Positions 1 through 7,813 of a stretch of DNA of 64,000 bases are shown piece by piece; position 1 is the stretch's first letter; every line of letters begins with the position of its first letter. The position numbers and the translations under genes are program-made. Origin of the DNA: Porphyromonadaceae bacterium UBA7332 (GTDB lineage: Bacteria; Bacteroidota; Bacteroidia; Bacteroidales; UBA7332); assembly GCA_002471225.1 (NCBI GenBank), contig DKPO01000031.1:125232-189231 (forward strand), read 5' to 3'. Below the pieces are notes generated by a model. The model was not told the origin of the DNA and ran no database searches. It saw only the letters and a list, made by a program, of their open reading frames with translations.

Positions 1-701
1 AACTGCTTAAAGGATATAATATTATAGGATCTTATAATCCTGAATCAGCCAATCGTATTTTACTTTTTGCGCATTGGGATACAAGACCTTATGCGGATGC
101 CGATCCGAATAAGGCTAATCATAAAACACCTATTGACGGTGCTAATGATGGAGCTAGTGGTGTTGGTGTATTGTTAGAAATGGCGCGTCAGTTTGGTATG
201 CAGAATCCGTCAGTCGGTGTCGATATTCTTTTCTTTGATCTTGAAGATTTCGGAACACCTTATTTCGGGACTAATACAACCGGCGAAGAAGCTTATTGCC
301 TTGGATCACAGTATTGGGCAAAGAATCCTCACGAAAGAGGGTATAATGCTCGTTATGGTATTCTTCTGGATATGGTTGGCGATAAAAATGCCAGATTTTC
401 GAAAGATAAGTATTCTATGCATTTTGCTCCTTCAATTGTGAATAAAGTATGGGCAACAGCTCAGAAGTTAGGCTATGGTAACTATTTTGTGAATAAGCCC
501 GGTAGTTTGCTGACTGATGATCATATATATGTGAATCAGTATGGAATACCGTCGATTGATATTATTGATTATGATAATGACCGCGAAAAGGGTTTTGCTG
601 ATAGCTGGCATACAAAAGATGATACAATTGAAAATATAGATCCTAAGACATTAAAGGCGGTAGGTCAGACGCTTCTTGAAGTTATATATTCAGAGAAATA
701 A
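1..701 (+). CDS. M28-family zinc peptidase / glutaminyl-peptide cyclotransferase-like protein (5' end missing)
   Basis: The reading frame is open from the left edge (codons start at position 3) to the stop at 701, so the N-terminus and any signal peptide lie outside the window. The visible part has the M28 metal-site layout: AHWDTRP, then DGANDGASG, then DLEDFG, and near the end WHTKDD. These supply the His, Asp, Glu and His ligands expected of a zinc aminopeptidase or glutaminyl cyclase. In Bacteroidales such proteins are exported and are usually annotated as glutaminyl-peptide cyclotransferases, which cyclise N-terminal glutamine to pyroglutamate after lipoprotein or signal peptide cleavage; that specific activity is inferred from the family. 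A TTG at 171 could be taken for a start, but the conserved zinc motifs lie upstream of it, so it is internal. Confidence 0.85.
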   Translation, partial: LLKGYNIIGSYNPESANRILLFAHWDTRPYADADPNKANHKTPIDGANDGASGVGVLLEMARQFGMQNPSVGVDILFFDLEDFGTPYFGTNTTGEEAYCLGSQYWAKNPHERGYNARYGILLDMVGDKNARFSKDKYSMHFAPSIVNKVWATAQKLGYGNYFVNKPGSLLTDDHIYVNQYGIPSIDIIDYDNDREKGFADSWHTKDDTIENIDPKTLKAVGQTLLEVIYSEK

Positions 702-774
702 GTGTCGATTTGTTTTATTTGATCCTTTATTTGTGATTAATAGAAACAAAATAACCGCGTTTATAAGAAATTTG

Positions 775-782
775 TATATTTG
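775..782 (+). promoter_or_regulatory. -7 promoter box for the nfnA-nfnB pair
   Basis: TATATTTG matches the Bacteroidota -7 consensus TAnnTTTG. It lies about 100 nt upstream of the start at 881, and the transcription start is expected near 788. Confidence 0.6.
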
Positions 783-789
783 CTTGTCG

Positions 790-820
790 AAAAGGAGGTG
801 TCTGTAAAATCCTCCTTTTT
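790..820 (+). terminator. Terminator-like hairpin just after the promoter
   Basis: AAAAGGAGG (790-798) pairs with CCTCCTTTT (811-819), followed by a run of T. It may terminate the upstream peptidase gene. However, it begins within a few bases of the predicted transcription start for nfnA, so it would also form in the nfnA leader and could attenuate it. Confidence 0.6.
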
Positions 821-880
821 TTGTGCTTCATATGGAAGCTCTTTTGAACGGTACATATAAGTAAAAATAGATATTAGACA

Positions 881-1672
881 ATGAACAAAATTGTTAGTAA
901 AGAGTATTTCTCGGAACGCGTCGTGAAGCTGGTTATAGAAGCCCCGCTTATAGCACGTTCGCGTAAAGCAGGACACTTCGTTATCGTGAAGGTCGGAGAA
1001 AAAGGAGAACGTATTCCTTTAACAATTGCTGCGGCAGATGTGGAAAAAGGAACAATCACACTGGTTATTCAGAATGTAGGTAAATCCTCTGCTAAGATTT
1101 GTGCATTGAATGAAGGTGATTCTATTACGAATGTGGTAGGCCCGCTGGGTAAAGCTACACACATTGAGAAAGTCGGGACAGTTGTTTGTGCCGGAGGTGG
1201 CGTTGGTGTTGCTCCGCTATTACCAATTGTTGAGGCATTTAAGAATGCCGGAAATCGTGTAATAACTGTATTGGCTGCCCGGACTAAGGATTTAATTATT
1301 CTTGAGGATCAGATTAAAGCTAATTCAGATGAAGTTATCGTAATGACCGATGATGGTTCATACGGAAATAAAGGACTTGTTACGGAAGGAGTTGAGTCAG
1401 TGATCAAACGCGAACAGGTTGATATGTGTGTTACGATCGGACCAGCTGTTATGATGAAGTTTGTGTCGTTGTTGACAAAGAAATACAACATACCGACTAT
1501 TGCATCTCTGAATACAATTATGGTAGATGGAACAGGTATGTGCGGAGCTTGCCGTATATCTGTGGGCGGGAAAACAAAATTTGTTTGTGTTGACGGACCG
1601 GAGTTTGATGCGCATGAAGTTGATTTTGATGAAATGCTTATGCGTTTGAACTCTTATAAAGAGATGGAGTAA
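881..1672 (+). CDS. NADH-dependent ferredoxin:NADP+ oxidoreductase small subunit (NfnA-like); sulfide dehydrogenase beta / DHODH electron-transfer type
   Basis: 263 residues of the FNR superfamily. An FAD-binding barrel carries RIPLTIA (residues 44-50), followed by a nucleotide-binding domain with the glycine-rich AGGGVGVAP at about 104-112. At the C-terminus C221, C224 and C236, with a preceding Asp near 216, form the ligand set of a [2Fe-2S] cluster, as in PyrK and NfnA. The next gene (31 bp downstream) is the large flavoprotein partner. Together the pair resembles NfnAB, which couples NADH, NADPH and ferredoxin by flavin-based electron bifurcation in the cytoplasm. The start ATG at 881 follows an A-rich leader. 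An older label for the same pair is sulfide dehydrogenase SudBA; sequence alone does not settle the true electron donors. Confidence 0.85.
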   Translation: MNKIVSKEYFSERVVKLVIEAPLIARSRKAGHFVIVKVGEKGERIPLTIAAADVEKGTITLVIQNVGKSSAKICALNEGDSITNVVGPLGKATHIEKVGTVVCAGGGVGVAPLLPIVEAFKNAGNRVITVLAARTKDLIILEDQIKANSDEVIVMTDDGSYGNKGLVTEGVESVIKREQVDMCVTIGPAVMMKFVSLLTKKYNIPTIASLNTIMVDGTGMCGACRISVGGKTKFVCVDGPEFDAHEVDFDEMLMRLNSYKEME

Positions 1673-1703
1673 TAGCTGTATTAACCGAAAAAGAACACAA
1701 AAG

Positions 1704-3173
1704 ATGGATCAGAAAGAAATGATTAAAGCTATGCGTAGTGAACCTTGGAGAGAGGAACTTCGTAAGGCAATGAAAAATAAAGAACGTGGAGAGATTCCTC
1801 GCGTTCGAATGAACGAATTAGACCCGGCATATCGCATTACGAATAATGAAGAAGTGAGCTTGGGGATTACAAAGGAGCAAGCTCTTGTAGAAGCTTCCCG
1901 TTGTTTGGATTGTCCGGATCCGTCTTGTATGCAAGGTTGTCCGGTGAGCATCAATATTCCTACTTTTGTAAAGAATATCGAGCGTAACGAAATCCTTGAG
2001 GCTGCCAAAACATTGAAAATGACAAGTGCTCTTCCTGCTGTATGCGGACGTGTTTGTCCACAGGAGAAACAGTGTGAGTCTAAATGTATCTATCATAAAA
2101 TGGGCAAAGAGCCTGTTGCTATCGGATATCTGGAGCGTTTTGCTGCTGATTTTGAGCGTGAAAGCGGTAATATTGCGACTCCTGAGCTGGCTCCTGCCAA
2201 TGGGAAGAAAATTGCCGTAGTAGGATCAGGACCTGCGGGTCTTGCTTTTGCCGGCGATATGGCTAAATTAGGTTACAGCGTGACTGTTTTCGAAGCGTTA
2301 CACGAAATCGGTGGGGTATTGAAATATGGTATTCCGGAGTTTCGTTTACCAAATACAATTGTAGATGTTGAAATTGAAGTACTTCGTAAAATGGGTGTTC
2401 AGTTTTTGACTGATTGTATTATCGGGAAGACTTTATCTTATGATGATCTTCATGAAATGGGCTTTGAAGGGCTTTTCGTTGCAAGTGGAGCGGGACTTCC
2501 CCGTTTTATGAATATCGAGGGCGAGAATCTTATCGGTGTAATGTCTGCCAATGAGTATCTTACACGTGTGAATCTGATGGATGCCGCAAATCCGGAATCA
2601 GATACTCCTATTCTGTTTGGTAAAAACGTAGCTATCATCGGTGGTGGTAACACAGCAATGGACTCAGTGCGTACAGCTCGTCGCCTGGGTGCAGAAAGAG
2701 CCATGTTGGTATATCGCAGATCGGAAGAAGAAATGCCTGCACGTTTAGAAGAAGTACATCATGCCAAAGAAGAAGGTATTGAGTTCCTTACTTTATGTAA
2801 TCCTGTATCTTATAAAGGTAACGAGCGCGGACATGTTAAAACAATGATGTTGCAACGTATGGAATTGGGCGAACCGGATGCTTCAGGTCGTCGTTCGCCG
2901 GTAGCTATTGAAGGAGCTATTGATGAAGTTCCTGTAGATGTGGTCGTTGTCAGTGTCGGTGTATCTCCTAATCCATTAGTTCCAAGTTCGATTGAAGGAT
3001 TGAATGTATCTAAATGGGGTACGATTATTGTAAATCAGGATACGATGCAATCAGATATTTCAGATGTATTTGCCGGTGGCGATATCGTGAGAGGCGGTGC
3101 AACCGTTATTCTGGCGATGGGCGACGGACGTCGTGCAGCGGCAGCGATGGATGAATACCTGAAAACAAAATAA
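1704..3173 (+). CDS. gltA: NADPH-dependent flavoprotein, GltD/NfnB-like large subunit (GltA-type homotetrameric glutamate synthase small chain)
   Basis: 489 residues. The N-terminal dihydroprymidine-dehydrogenase-like domain carries two cysteine groups for [4Fe-4S] clusters: C67, C70, C75, C79 and C114, C118, C124, C128. An FAD-binding Rossmann motif GSGPAG follows at about 174-179, and a second nucleotide-binding motif GGGNTAMD lies near the middle. The C-terminal region GGDIVRGGATV is the flavin-closing segment of this family. The family is usually annotated as NADPH-dependent glutamate synthase gltA. When it sits directly after an NfnA-like gene, as here, it is generally the large subunit of the bifurcating NfnAB transhydrogenase. 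No glutamate synthase large chain is nearby, which favours the NfnB reading. Confidence 0.88.
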   Translation: MDQKEMIKAMRSEPWREELRKAMKNKERGEIPRVRMNELDPAYRITNNEEVSLGITKEQALVEASRCLDCPDPSCMQGCPVSINIPTFVKNIERNEILEAAKTLKMTSALPAVCGRVCPQEKQCESKCIYHKMGKEPVAIGYLERFAADFERESGNIATPELAPANGKKIAVVGSGPAGLAFAGDMAKLGYSVTVFEALHEIGGVLKYGIPEFRLPNTIVDVEIEVLRKMGVQFLTDCIIGKTLSYDDLHEMGFEGLFVASGAGLPRFMNIEGENLIGVMSANEYLTRVNLMDAANPESDTPILFGKNVAIIGGGNTAMDSVRTARRLGAERAMLVYRRSEEEMPARLEEVHHAKEEGIEFLTLCNPVSYKGNERGHVKTMMLQRMELGEPDASGRRSPVAIEGAIDEVPVDVVVVSVGVSPNPLVPSSIEGLNVSKWGTIIVNQDTMQSDISDVFAGGDIVRGGATVILAMGDGRRAAAAMDEYLKTK

Positions 3174-3193
3174 ATATTCTGTATTGGAATGAA

Positions 3194-3225
3194 AGAGGGA
3201 GAGTCAGGCGGCTCTCCCTCTCTTT
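3194..3225 (+). terminator. Intrinsic terminator after gltA/nfnB
   Basis: AGAGGGAGAG (3194-3203) pairs with CTCTCCCTCT (3212-3221) around an 8-nt loop, followed by a T-rich stretch. It separates the flavoprotein pair from metK. Confidence 0.75.
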
Positions 3226-3297
3226 ATTTATAAGCATTAAAATTAGCCTTACAGAGCTAAAGAGTGTTATACTGCTCACAATCAACAAATAATTTTC

Positions 3298-3305
3298 TAT
3301 ATTTG
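3298..3305 (+). promoter_or_regulatory. -7 promoter box of metK
   Basis: TATATTTG matches TAnnTTTG. It sits just upstream of the SAM-II aptamer, so the transcript would begin almost at the first riboswitch helix. Confidence 0.65.
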
Positions 3306-3315
3306 CAGTCGAAAA

Positions 3316-3368
3316 CTTGTGGACAGATTTGAGATGCTTGCAACCACATAAAAAAATGCTAAAAGGAT
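3316..3368 (+). promoter_or_regulatory. SAM-II riboswitch upstream of metK
   Basis: The segment has the conserved blocks of the SAM-II (metA-type) aptamer in order. P1 is TGTGG (3318-3322) with CCACA (3344-3348). The loop contains GATTT (3326-3330) and TTGCAA (3338-3343). An A-rich linker leads to the 3' pseudoknot strand GCTAAAAGG (3358-3366). The order and spacing match the SAM-II crystal-structure sequence as I recall it. The downstream gene makes S-adenosylmethionine, so product feedback is expected. The start codon is about 90 nt downstream, so control would need an expression platform beyond simple ribosome-site masking. Confidence 0.85.
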
Positions 3369-3459
3369 ATAACTCCTCTTTCCATTATTTTATATACCAA
3401 TGCACTCCTATCTATTCGTTGTTTTATTCCGAATAATAAATAAAAAATAGAAAGATAAT

Positions 3460-4758
3460 ATGAATTATTTGTTTACTTCTGAATCTGTATCGGAAGGGCA
3501 TCCGGATAAAGTTTCGGATCAAATATCTGATGCTATACTTGATGAGTTTTTGGCGCAGGATGTAACTTCTAAAGTTGCATGTGAAACGTTGGTTACAACC
3601 GGACAGGTAGTAATTGCGGGCGAGGTAAAATCAAGTGCTTATGTAGATCTACCAGAGGTAACCCGTTCGGTAATCAACCGTATCGGTTACACAAAAAGCG
3701 ATTATAAATTTGATGGTGACTCTTGCGGAGTATTCTCTGCTATTCATGAGCAATCTGCCGATATCAACCGTGGTGTTGAGCGTGCAGACGAAATGAATCA
3801 GGGAGCAGGTGACCAGGGTATGATGTTTGGTTATGCATCTACAGAAACAGATAACTATATGCCTTTGGCTTTAGACTTATCTCATCTTTTACTAACTGAA
3901 TTGGCAGATATCCGCAGAGAAGGAAAAGAAATGACTTACCTTCGTCCTGATGCAAAATCTCAGGTAACGGTTGAGTACTCTCCGGAAGGCGCTCCTGTTC
4001 GTATTCATACAATTGTTGTTTCAACACAGCATGATGATTTTGTGGATGCGGAAGATGATACAACAGCTGCACGTTTGGCTGCTGATGAGAAAATGCTGGA
4101 TATCATTTATAATGATGTAAAAGATATTTTACTTCCACGCGTTAAGGCTTTATTGCCGGAGCGGGTTCAGGCCTTGTTTGATGATCAGTTAATCCTTCAC
4201 GTTAATCCAACAGGTAAATTCGTGATTGGTGGTCCTCATGGAGATACAGGTTTGACAGGTCGTAAAATCATCGTAGATACTTACGGTGGAAAAGGTGCTC
4301 ACGGTGGTGGCGCATTCTCAGGAAAAGATCCTTCAAAAGTTGACCGTTCGGCAGCTTATGCAACCAGACATATTGCTAAGAATCTTGTTGCTGCAGGTGT
4401 AGCTAACGAGGTTTTAGTACAAGTAGCTTATGCAATTGGTGTTGCTGAGCCGGTAAGTATCTTCGTTGATACTTACGGATCTGCAAAAGTTCCATGTACA
4501 GATGCTGAAATTGCGGTTAAAGTGAAAGAATTGTTCGATATGCGTCCTAAAGCTATCGAAGAGCGCTTGAAACTTCGTAATCCTATTTATCAGGAAACAG
4601 CAGCTTACGGGCACATGGGACGTAAGCCTCAGACAGTAACGAAAGTTTTCAACAATCGTTATTTGAATGAGCCTATCGTGAAAGAAGTAGAACTTTTCAC
4701 ATGGGAAAAACTTGACTTTGTAGAGCCGATCCGCAAGGCTTTCGGTATTGCAGAGTAA
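3460..4758 (+). CDS. metK: S-adenosylmethionine synthetase (methionine adenosyltransferase)
   Basis: 432 residues, longer than the roughly 384 of E. coli MetK. It makes S-adenosylmethionine from methionine and ATP in the cytoplasm. Family signatures are clear: GHPDKVSDQISDAILD near the N-terminus, GAGDQGMMFGYA in the centre (ATP loop) and the glycine-rich GGKGAHGGGAFSGKDPSKVD in the second half. The gene stands alone between a terminator and a strong hairpin. A SAM-II riboswitch in its leader indicates feedback by its own product. The start follows a very A-rich leader typical of Bacteroidota. Confidence 0.98.
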   Translation: MNYLFTSESVSEGHPDKVSDQISDAILDEFLAQDVTSKVACETLVTTGQVVIAGEVKSSAYVDLPEVTRSVINRIGYTKSDYKFDGDSCGVFSAIHEQSADINRGVERADEMNQGAGDQGMMFGYASTETDNYMPLALDLSHLLLTELADIRREGKEMTYLRPDAKSQVTVEYSPEGAPVRIHTIVVSTQHDDFVDAEDDTTAARLAADEKMLDIIYNDVKDILLPRVKALLPERVQALFDDQLILHVNPTGKFVIGGPHGDTGLTGRKIIVDTYGGKGAHGGGAFSGKDPSKVDRSAAYATRHIAKNLVAAGVANEVLVQVAYAIGVAEPVSIFVDTYGSAKVPCTDAEIAVKVKELFDMRPKAIEERLKLRNPIYQETAAYGHMGRKPQTVTKVFNNRYLNEPIVKEVELFTWEKLDFVEPIRKAFGIAE

Positions 4759-4782
4759 CAGATATAAGCAATTAAATAATAA

Positions 4783-4818
4783 CTGACGGATGATATACTT
4801 CGGTGTGTCATCCGTCAG
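4783..4818 (+). terminator. Long hairpin with C(UUCG)G tetraloop after metK
   Basis: A 16-bp stem (4783-4798 with 4803-4818, with two G-T pairs) is closed by a TTCG loop at 4799-4802. No T-tract follows on the plus strand; the T-rich side is upstream, i.e. downstream on the minus strand. It may act as a Rho-independent-like stop, a transcript-end stabiliser or a leader structure for the next gene. Confidence 0.55.
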
Positions 4819-4843
4819 TCACATCCATAAAAACCCGATTCAA

Positions 4844-5425
4844 ATGATTGAAAGAGTATGTGTATATAGTGCATCGAGCTCTCAGATACCTGAGAAATAT
4901 GTAGATGCAGCCTTTCGTCTGGGAAAAGTTTTAGGTGAAGCAGGTATCACTTGTGTTAATGGAGGAAGTAATCGTGGTTTGATGAAAACTGTTTCTGAAG
5001 CGACGATGCAACACGGTGGAAAAACCATCGGAGTTATTCCCTCTTTTATGCTTAAAGAAGGTTGGGAAAACAATGAGTTGAATGAACTGATTGTTACTGA
5101 ATCTATGCATGAGCGCAAAGAGATGATGGCCAAACTGGCAGATGCTGTTATAGCCCTTCCCGGAGGATGCGGGACATTAGAAGAGTTGTTGGAAATTATT
5201 ACATGGAAGCAGCTCGGACTCTTTGAGAACCCTGTTATTATTCTTAATTTTGACGGATTTTATAATCCGCTTATCGAAATGCTGGATAAAGCAGTAAGCG
5301 AAAATTTTATGCGTGAAGTGCACCGCGAAATGTTTACGGTTGTAGATCACCCGGAAGGAGTATTGGATGCTATCCGAAACGCTCCGCGCTGGGATGTTGC
5401 TCCACGTAAATTCGCAGCAATCTAA
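4844..5425 (+). CDS. LOG-family protein (TIGR00730, Rossmann-fold nucleotide-monophosphate phosphoribohydrolase-like)
   Basis: About 193 residues from the ATG at 4844. The in-frame ATG at 4790 is unlikely because it lies inside the metK hairpin stem. The protein has GGSNRGLM near residues 37-44 and the hallmark PGGCGTLEE, equivalent to PGGxGTxxE of LOG/lysine-decarboxylase-like proteins. Characterised members release adenine-type bases from cytokinin or nucleoside monophosphates; in most bacteria the physiological role is unclear. The gene is followed after 17 bp by a DUF4271 membrane protein gene and may be cotranscribed with it. Confidence 0.88.
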   Translation: MIERVCVYSASSSQIPEKYVDAAFRLGKVLGEAGITCVNGGSNRGLMKTVSEATMQHGGKTIGVIPSFMLKEGWENNELNELIVTESMHERKEMMAKLADAVIALPGGCGTLEELLEIITWKQLGLFENPVIILNFDGFYNPLIEMLDKAVSENFMREVHREMFTVVDHPEGVLDAIRNAPRWDVAPRKFAAI

Positions 5426-5442
5426 ATCAGACTGTTATGTTA

Positions 5443-6300
5443 ATGGATTCCTTGCAAATAGCTAAAGACAGTAGCACCTTCAGATATATGATGTTGCCCG
5501 GAGATTGTGGAAAGCAAACTTCGGATTCTGTCGTATTAGCTGATTTACCGCTTTTTCTTGTCGAAAAAGATGGTGAGTTGCAGGCATTCGCTTCGGAACA
5601 ATCGGGAGAAATCCGGTATAAAGGAATTTTGAAAGAGAATGATATCAAGGAGCTGGATGGCTTTAGTGTCGTTTTCTTTTTATCGATATTTCTTGCCGGC
5701 GTCGGACTATTGTTAGGGCGGGGGCTGTTATGGGAATCGATTAAAGTCTTTCTGAGACCCAAGGACAGGACAAATCTGTTTTCGGAAAGTTCTGATTTTA
5801 ATCATAAAATTAAAACGATCCTGAGTGTGCAGACACTCTTGCAAATGTCCATTGTGGCATTTCTATATTTTACAGAAATCGGTGGTAAGGATCTGTCGGC
5901 TTTAAAATCCTATTTGTTTTTCGGAGAGACATTTGTCTTGATATCTCTGTTTATGGGATTTCAGTATTTACTCAATCGAATGTTGATTCTGCTCTTCTCT
6001 TCCGAACGCTCATTCCAGCTGTGGAAAAGCGGTAGAGAGACGGCTTTATCTATATTGGGATTGGTTTTGCTTCCATTAACATTAACGGCTACATACGTTG
6101 ATATCTCGTTTCAAAGTATTAAAACCATTTTAATTTGTGTTTTTGTAGCCTATTTTATAGCCTTAGTGTTGAGAGGGTTGAAAATTTTTTTCCATACAAT
6201 ACCCTCTTATTTTTACATGATTTTGTATCTTTGCACCGTGATTTTGGCACCTCTGATGGGATTAATAGGAATCCTTAAATATGTGTACAGTTTAATTTAA
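5443..6300 (+). CDS. DUF4271 domain-containing membrane protein
   Basis: About 285 residues (start ATG at 5437 or 5443). A hydrophilic N-terminal segment of about 75 residues is followed by six to seven hydrophobic segments, including VVFFLSIFLAGVGLLLG and VLRGLKIFFHTIPSYFYM. The matching family in Bacteroidota is DUF4271, an inner-membrane protein of unknown function regularly found just upstream of hemD and rnpA, exactly as here. A promoter for hemD is embedded in its last codons. No catalytic motif is visible. Confidence 0.85.
   Translation: MDSLQIAKDSSTFRYMMLPGDCGKQTSDSVVLADLPLFLVEKDGELQAFASEQSGEIRYKGILKENDIKELDGFSVVFFLSIFLAGVGLLLGRGLLWESIKVFLRPKDRTNLFSESSDFNHKIKTILSVQTLLQMSIVAFLYFTEIGGKDLSALKSYLFFGETFVLISLFMGFQYLLNRMLILLFSSERSFQLWKSGRETALSILGLVLLPLTLTATYVDISFQSIKTILICVFVAYFIALVLRGLKIFFHTIPSYFYMILYLCTVILAPLMGLIGILKYVYSLI
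6226..6233 (+). promoter_or_regulatory. -7 promoter box for hemD inside the DUF4271 gene
   Basis: TATCTTTG fits TAnnTTTG and lies about 90 nt before the hemD start, so hemD can be expressed separately from the DUF4271 gene. Confidence 0.5.
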
Positions 6301-6321
6301 ACAATTATATTTGTTTGCATC

Positions 6322-7062
6322 GTGAAGAAAATCTTAGTATCGCAACCAAGACCTACTTCAGATAAATCGCCTTATTTCGATATCGCGAAGAAATATGAAG
6401 TAGATATTGTATTCCGTCCTTTTATCAAGGTAGAAGGCCTGACTCCTAAGGAGTTCAGACAGCAAAGAATTGCTATTACGGATTATACAGCTGTCGTTTT
6501 CACGGCAAAAACAGCTATTGACCACTTCTTTACTTTATGTGAAGGTTTGCGCATAGCAATTCCTGAAACAATGAAATACTTCTGCACTACAGAGTCTATC
6601 GCTCTATATCTTCAAAAGTATATTGTTTACAGAAAAAGAAAAATATTCTTCGGCTCAACCGGGAAATTAGACGATTTGTCTTCAAGCTTTACAAAGCATT
6701 CAGGCGAAAAATTCTTAGTTCCTTGTTCGGATGTTCATAATGATGATGTTACTAAAGTTCTTGATAAAGTAAAAGTTGATTATACAAAAGCGGTTATGTA
6801 CCGTACTGTAAGCAACGATTTTACGCCGGAAGAAAAGTTTGATTATGATATGCTATTGTTCTTTAGCCCGTCAGGTATCAACTCTTTGATGAAAAACTTC
6901 CCAAATTTTGATCAAGGTAATATCGAAATAGGAGCATTTGGCGTAGCTACGGCTAAAGCTGTAACGGATGCCGGACTAGAGTTGTCTTTCCAGGCTCCGA
7001 CTCCTGAAGCTCCATCTATGACGGCAGCTTTAGAATTGTATCTGAAGAAGACTCAAAAATAA
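6322..7062 (+). CDS. hemD: Uroporphyrinogen-III synthase
   Basis: 246 residues starting with GTG at 6322. HemD closes and rearranges hydroxymethylbilane to uroporphyrinogen III in tetrapyrrole synthesis. The family is poorly conserved. Recognition here rests on the N-terminal KKILVSQPRP, the AVVFTAKTAIDHF segment, LFFSPSGINSL near residue 180 and IGAFGVATAKAVTDAG near 205, which match the two-domain HemD pattern. Its position between the DUF4271 gene and rnpA is the usual one in Bacteroidales. No other haem genes are in the window. Confidence 0.88.
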   Translation: MKKILVSQPRPTSDKSPYFDIAKKYEVDIVFRPFIKVEGLTPKEFRQQRIAITDYTAVVFTAKTAIDHFFTLCEGLRIAIPETMKYFCTTESIALYLQKYIVYRKRKIFFGSTGKLDDLSSSFTKHSGEKFLVPCSDVHNDDVTKVLDKVKVDYTKAVMYRTVSNDFTPEEKFDYDMLLFFSPSGINSLMKNFPNFDQGNIEIGAFGVATAKAVTDAGLELSFQAPTPEAPSMTAALELYLKKTQK

Positions 7063-7078
7063 CTTTAATCTTTTGAGT
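7051..7078 (+). terminator. Hairpin overlapping the hemD stop codon
   Basis: ACTCAAAA (7051-7058) pairs with TTTTGAGT (7071-7078). The left arm is the last coding sequence of hemD. The stem is short, so termination is plausible but weak. Confidence 0.45.
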
Positions 7079-7123
7079 TTAATTATATTCAACCCTTAAA
7101 TCGATATATCGGCGAAGATTATG

Positions 7124-7131
7124 TATTTTTG
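7124..7131 (+). promoter_or_regulatory. -7 promoter box for rnpA-yidD
   Basis: TATTTTTG matches TAnnTTTG. It overlaps the first in-frame ATG (7121), which argues that rnpA starts at the later ATG at 7163. Confidence 0.55.
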
Positions 7132-7162
7132 CAGATATATTGATTTAAGGGCTTTTTCTATT

Positions 7163-7597
7163 ATGGCAAAACAGTTTTCACTCACTAAGGACGAACGTAT
7201 TCACAGTAAAAAAACGATTGAAGCGCTTTTTACTCCGGGTAATGAATCGTTTGTTACTTATCCTTTTCGTTTGGTTTACTGCTTTGTTGCTGACCAGGAA
7301 CAGGCTCGTGCGGCTATTTTATGTAGTGTGACCAAAAAGCGCTTTAAACGTGCAAATAAGCGCAACCATGTAAAAAGATTGATCCGCGAGGCTTATCGAT
7401 TGAATAAGATGCCTTTGTTGGATTGTTTGGAAAAAATGGATAAACGCCTGGCTATTGCGTTCCTTTATCTTCCTAATTCGATTAAATCGAGTGAGGATGT
7501 ACAAAAAAAGATGCAAGAGGCTTTGTCTGCGTTAGTCCAGAAGCTTGAACTTACCGAAAATTCAATGACTAATGAACGTGAAGGTCTGGATTCGTAA
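7163..7597 (+). CDS. rnpA: Ribonuclease P protein component
   Basis: About 144 residues from the ATG at 7163. RnpA is the protein subunit of RNase P, which matures the 5' ends of tRNAs. The signature RNR-type helix is clear as KRNHVKRLIREAYR, preceded by the basic FTLTKDERI-like start (FSLTKDERIHSKKTIEALF). The gene overlaps yidD by 26 bp. Unlike most bacteria, rnpA is not next to rpmH and dnaA but downstream of hemD, the usual Bacteroidota arrangement. Confidence 0.95.
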   Translation: MAKQFSLTKDERIHSKKTIEALFTPGNESFVTYPFRLVYCFVADQEQARAAILCSVTKKRFKRANKRNHVKRLIREAYRLNKMPLLDCLEKMDKRLAIAFLYLPNSIKSSEDVQKKMQEALSALVQKLELTENSMTNEREGLDS

Positions 7598-7799
7598 GCT
7601 TTATATCTTACCGATCCGTTTTTATCAGGGAGCGATATCGCCGCTCAAACCGCCGACATGCAGGTTTACACCGACATGTTCGGAATATACTTTGCAAGCG
7701 ATAATGAAGCATGGAGTTTTCAAGGGTACCTATCTGGGTGTTAAGCGTATATTGCGCTGTCATCCCTGGGGAGGTAGCGGATATGATCCGGTTCCCTGA
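7572..7799 (+). CDS. yidD: Membrane protein insertion efficiency factor YidD
   Basis: 75 residues. It carries the family pattern almost completely: FYQGAISPLKPPTCRFTPTC, then SEY, KHG, KG and RCHPWGGSGYDPVP. YidD is a small membrane-associated protein thought to help YidC-dependent membrane insertion. The three conserved cysteines (two in the CRFTPTC motif, one in RCHP) are present. It starts within rnpA and ends 14 bp before the tatD-like gene, so translation is probably coupled. Confidence 0.96.
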   Translation: MNVKVWIRKLYILPIRFYQGAISPLKPPTCRFTPTCSEYTLQAIMKHGVFKGTYLGVKRILRCHPWGGSGYDPVP

Positions 7800-7813
7800 A
7801 ATAACCACTCGCT

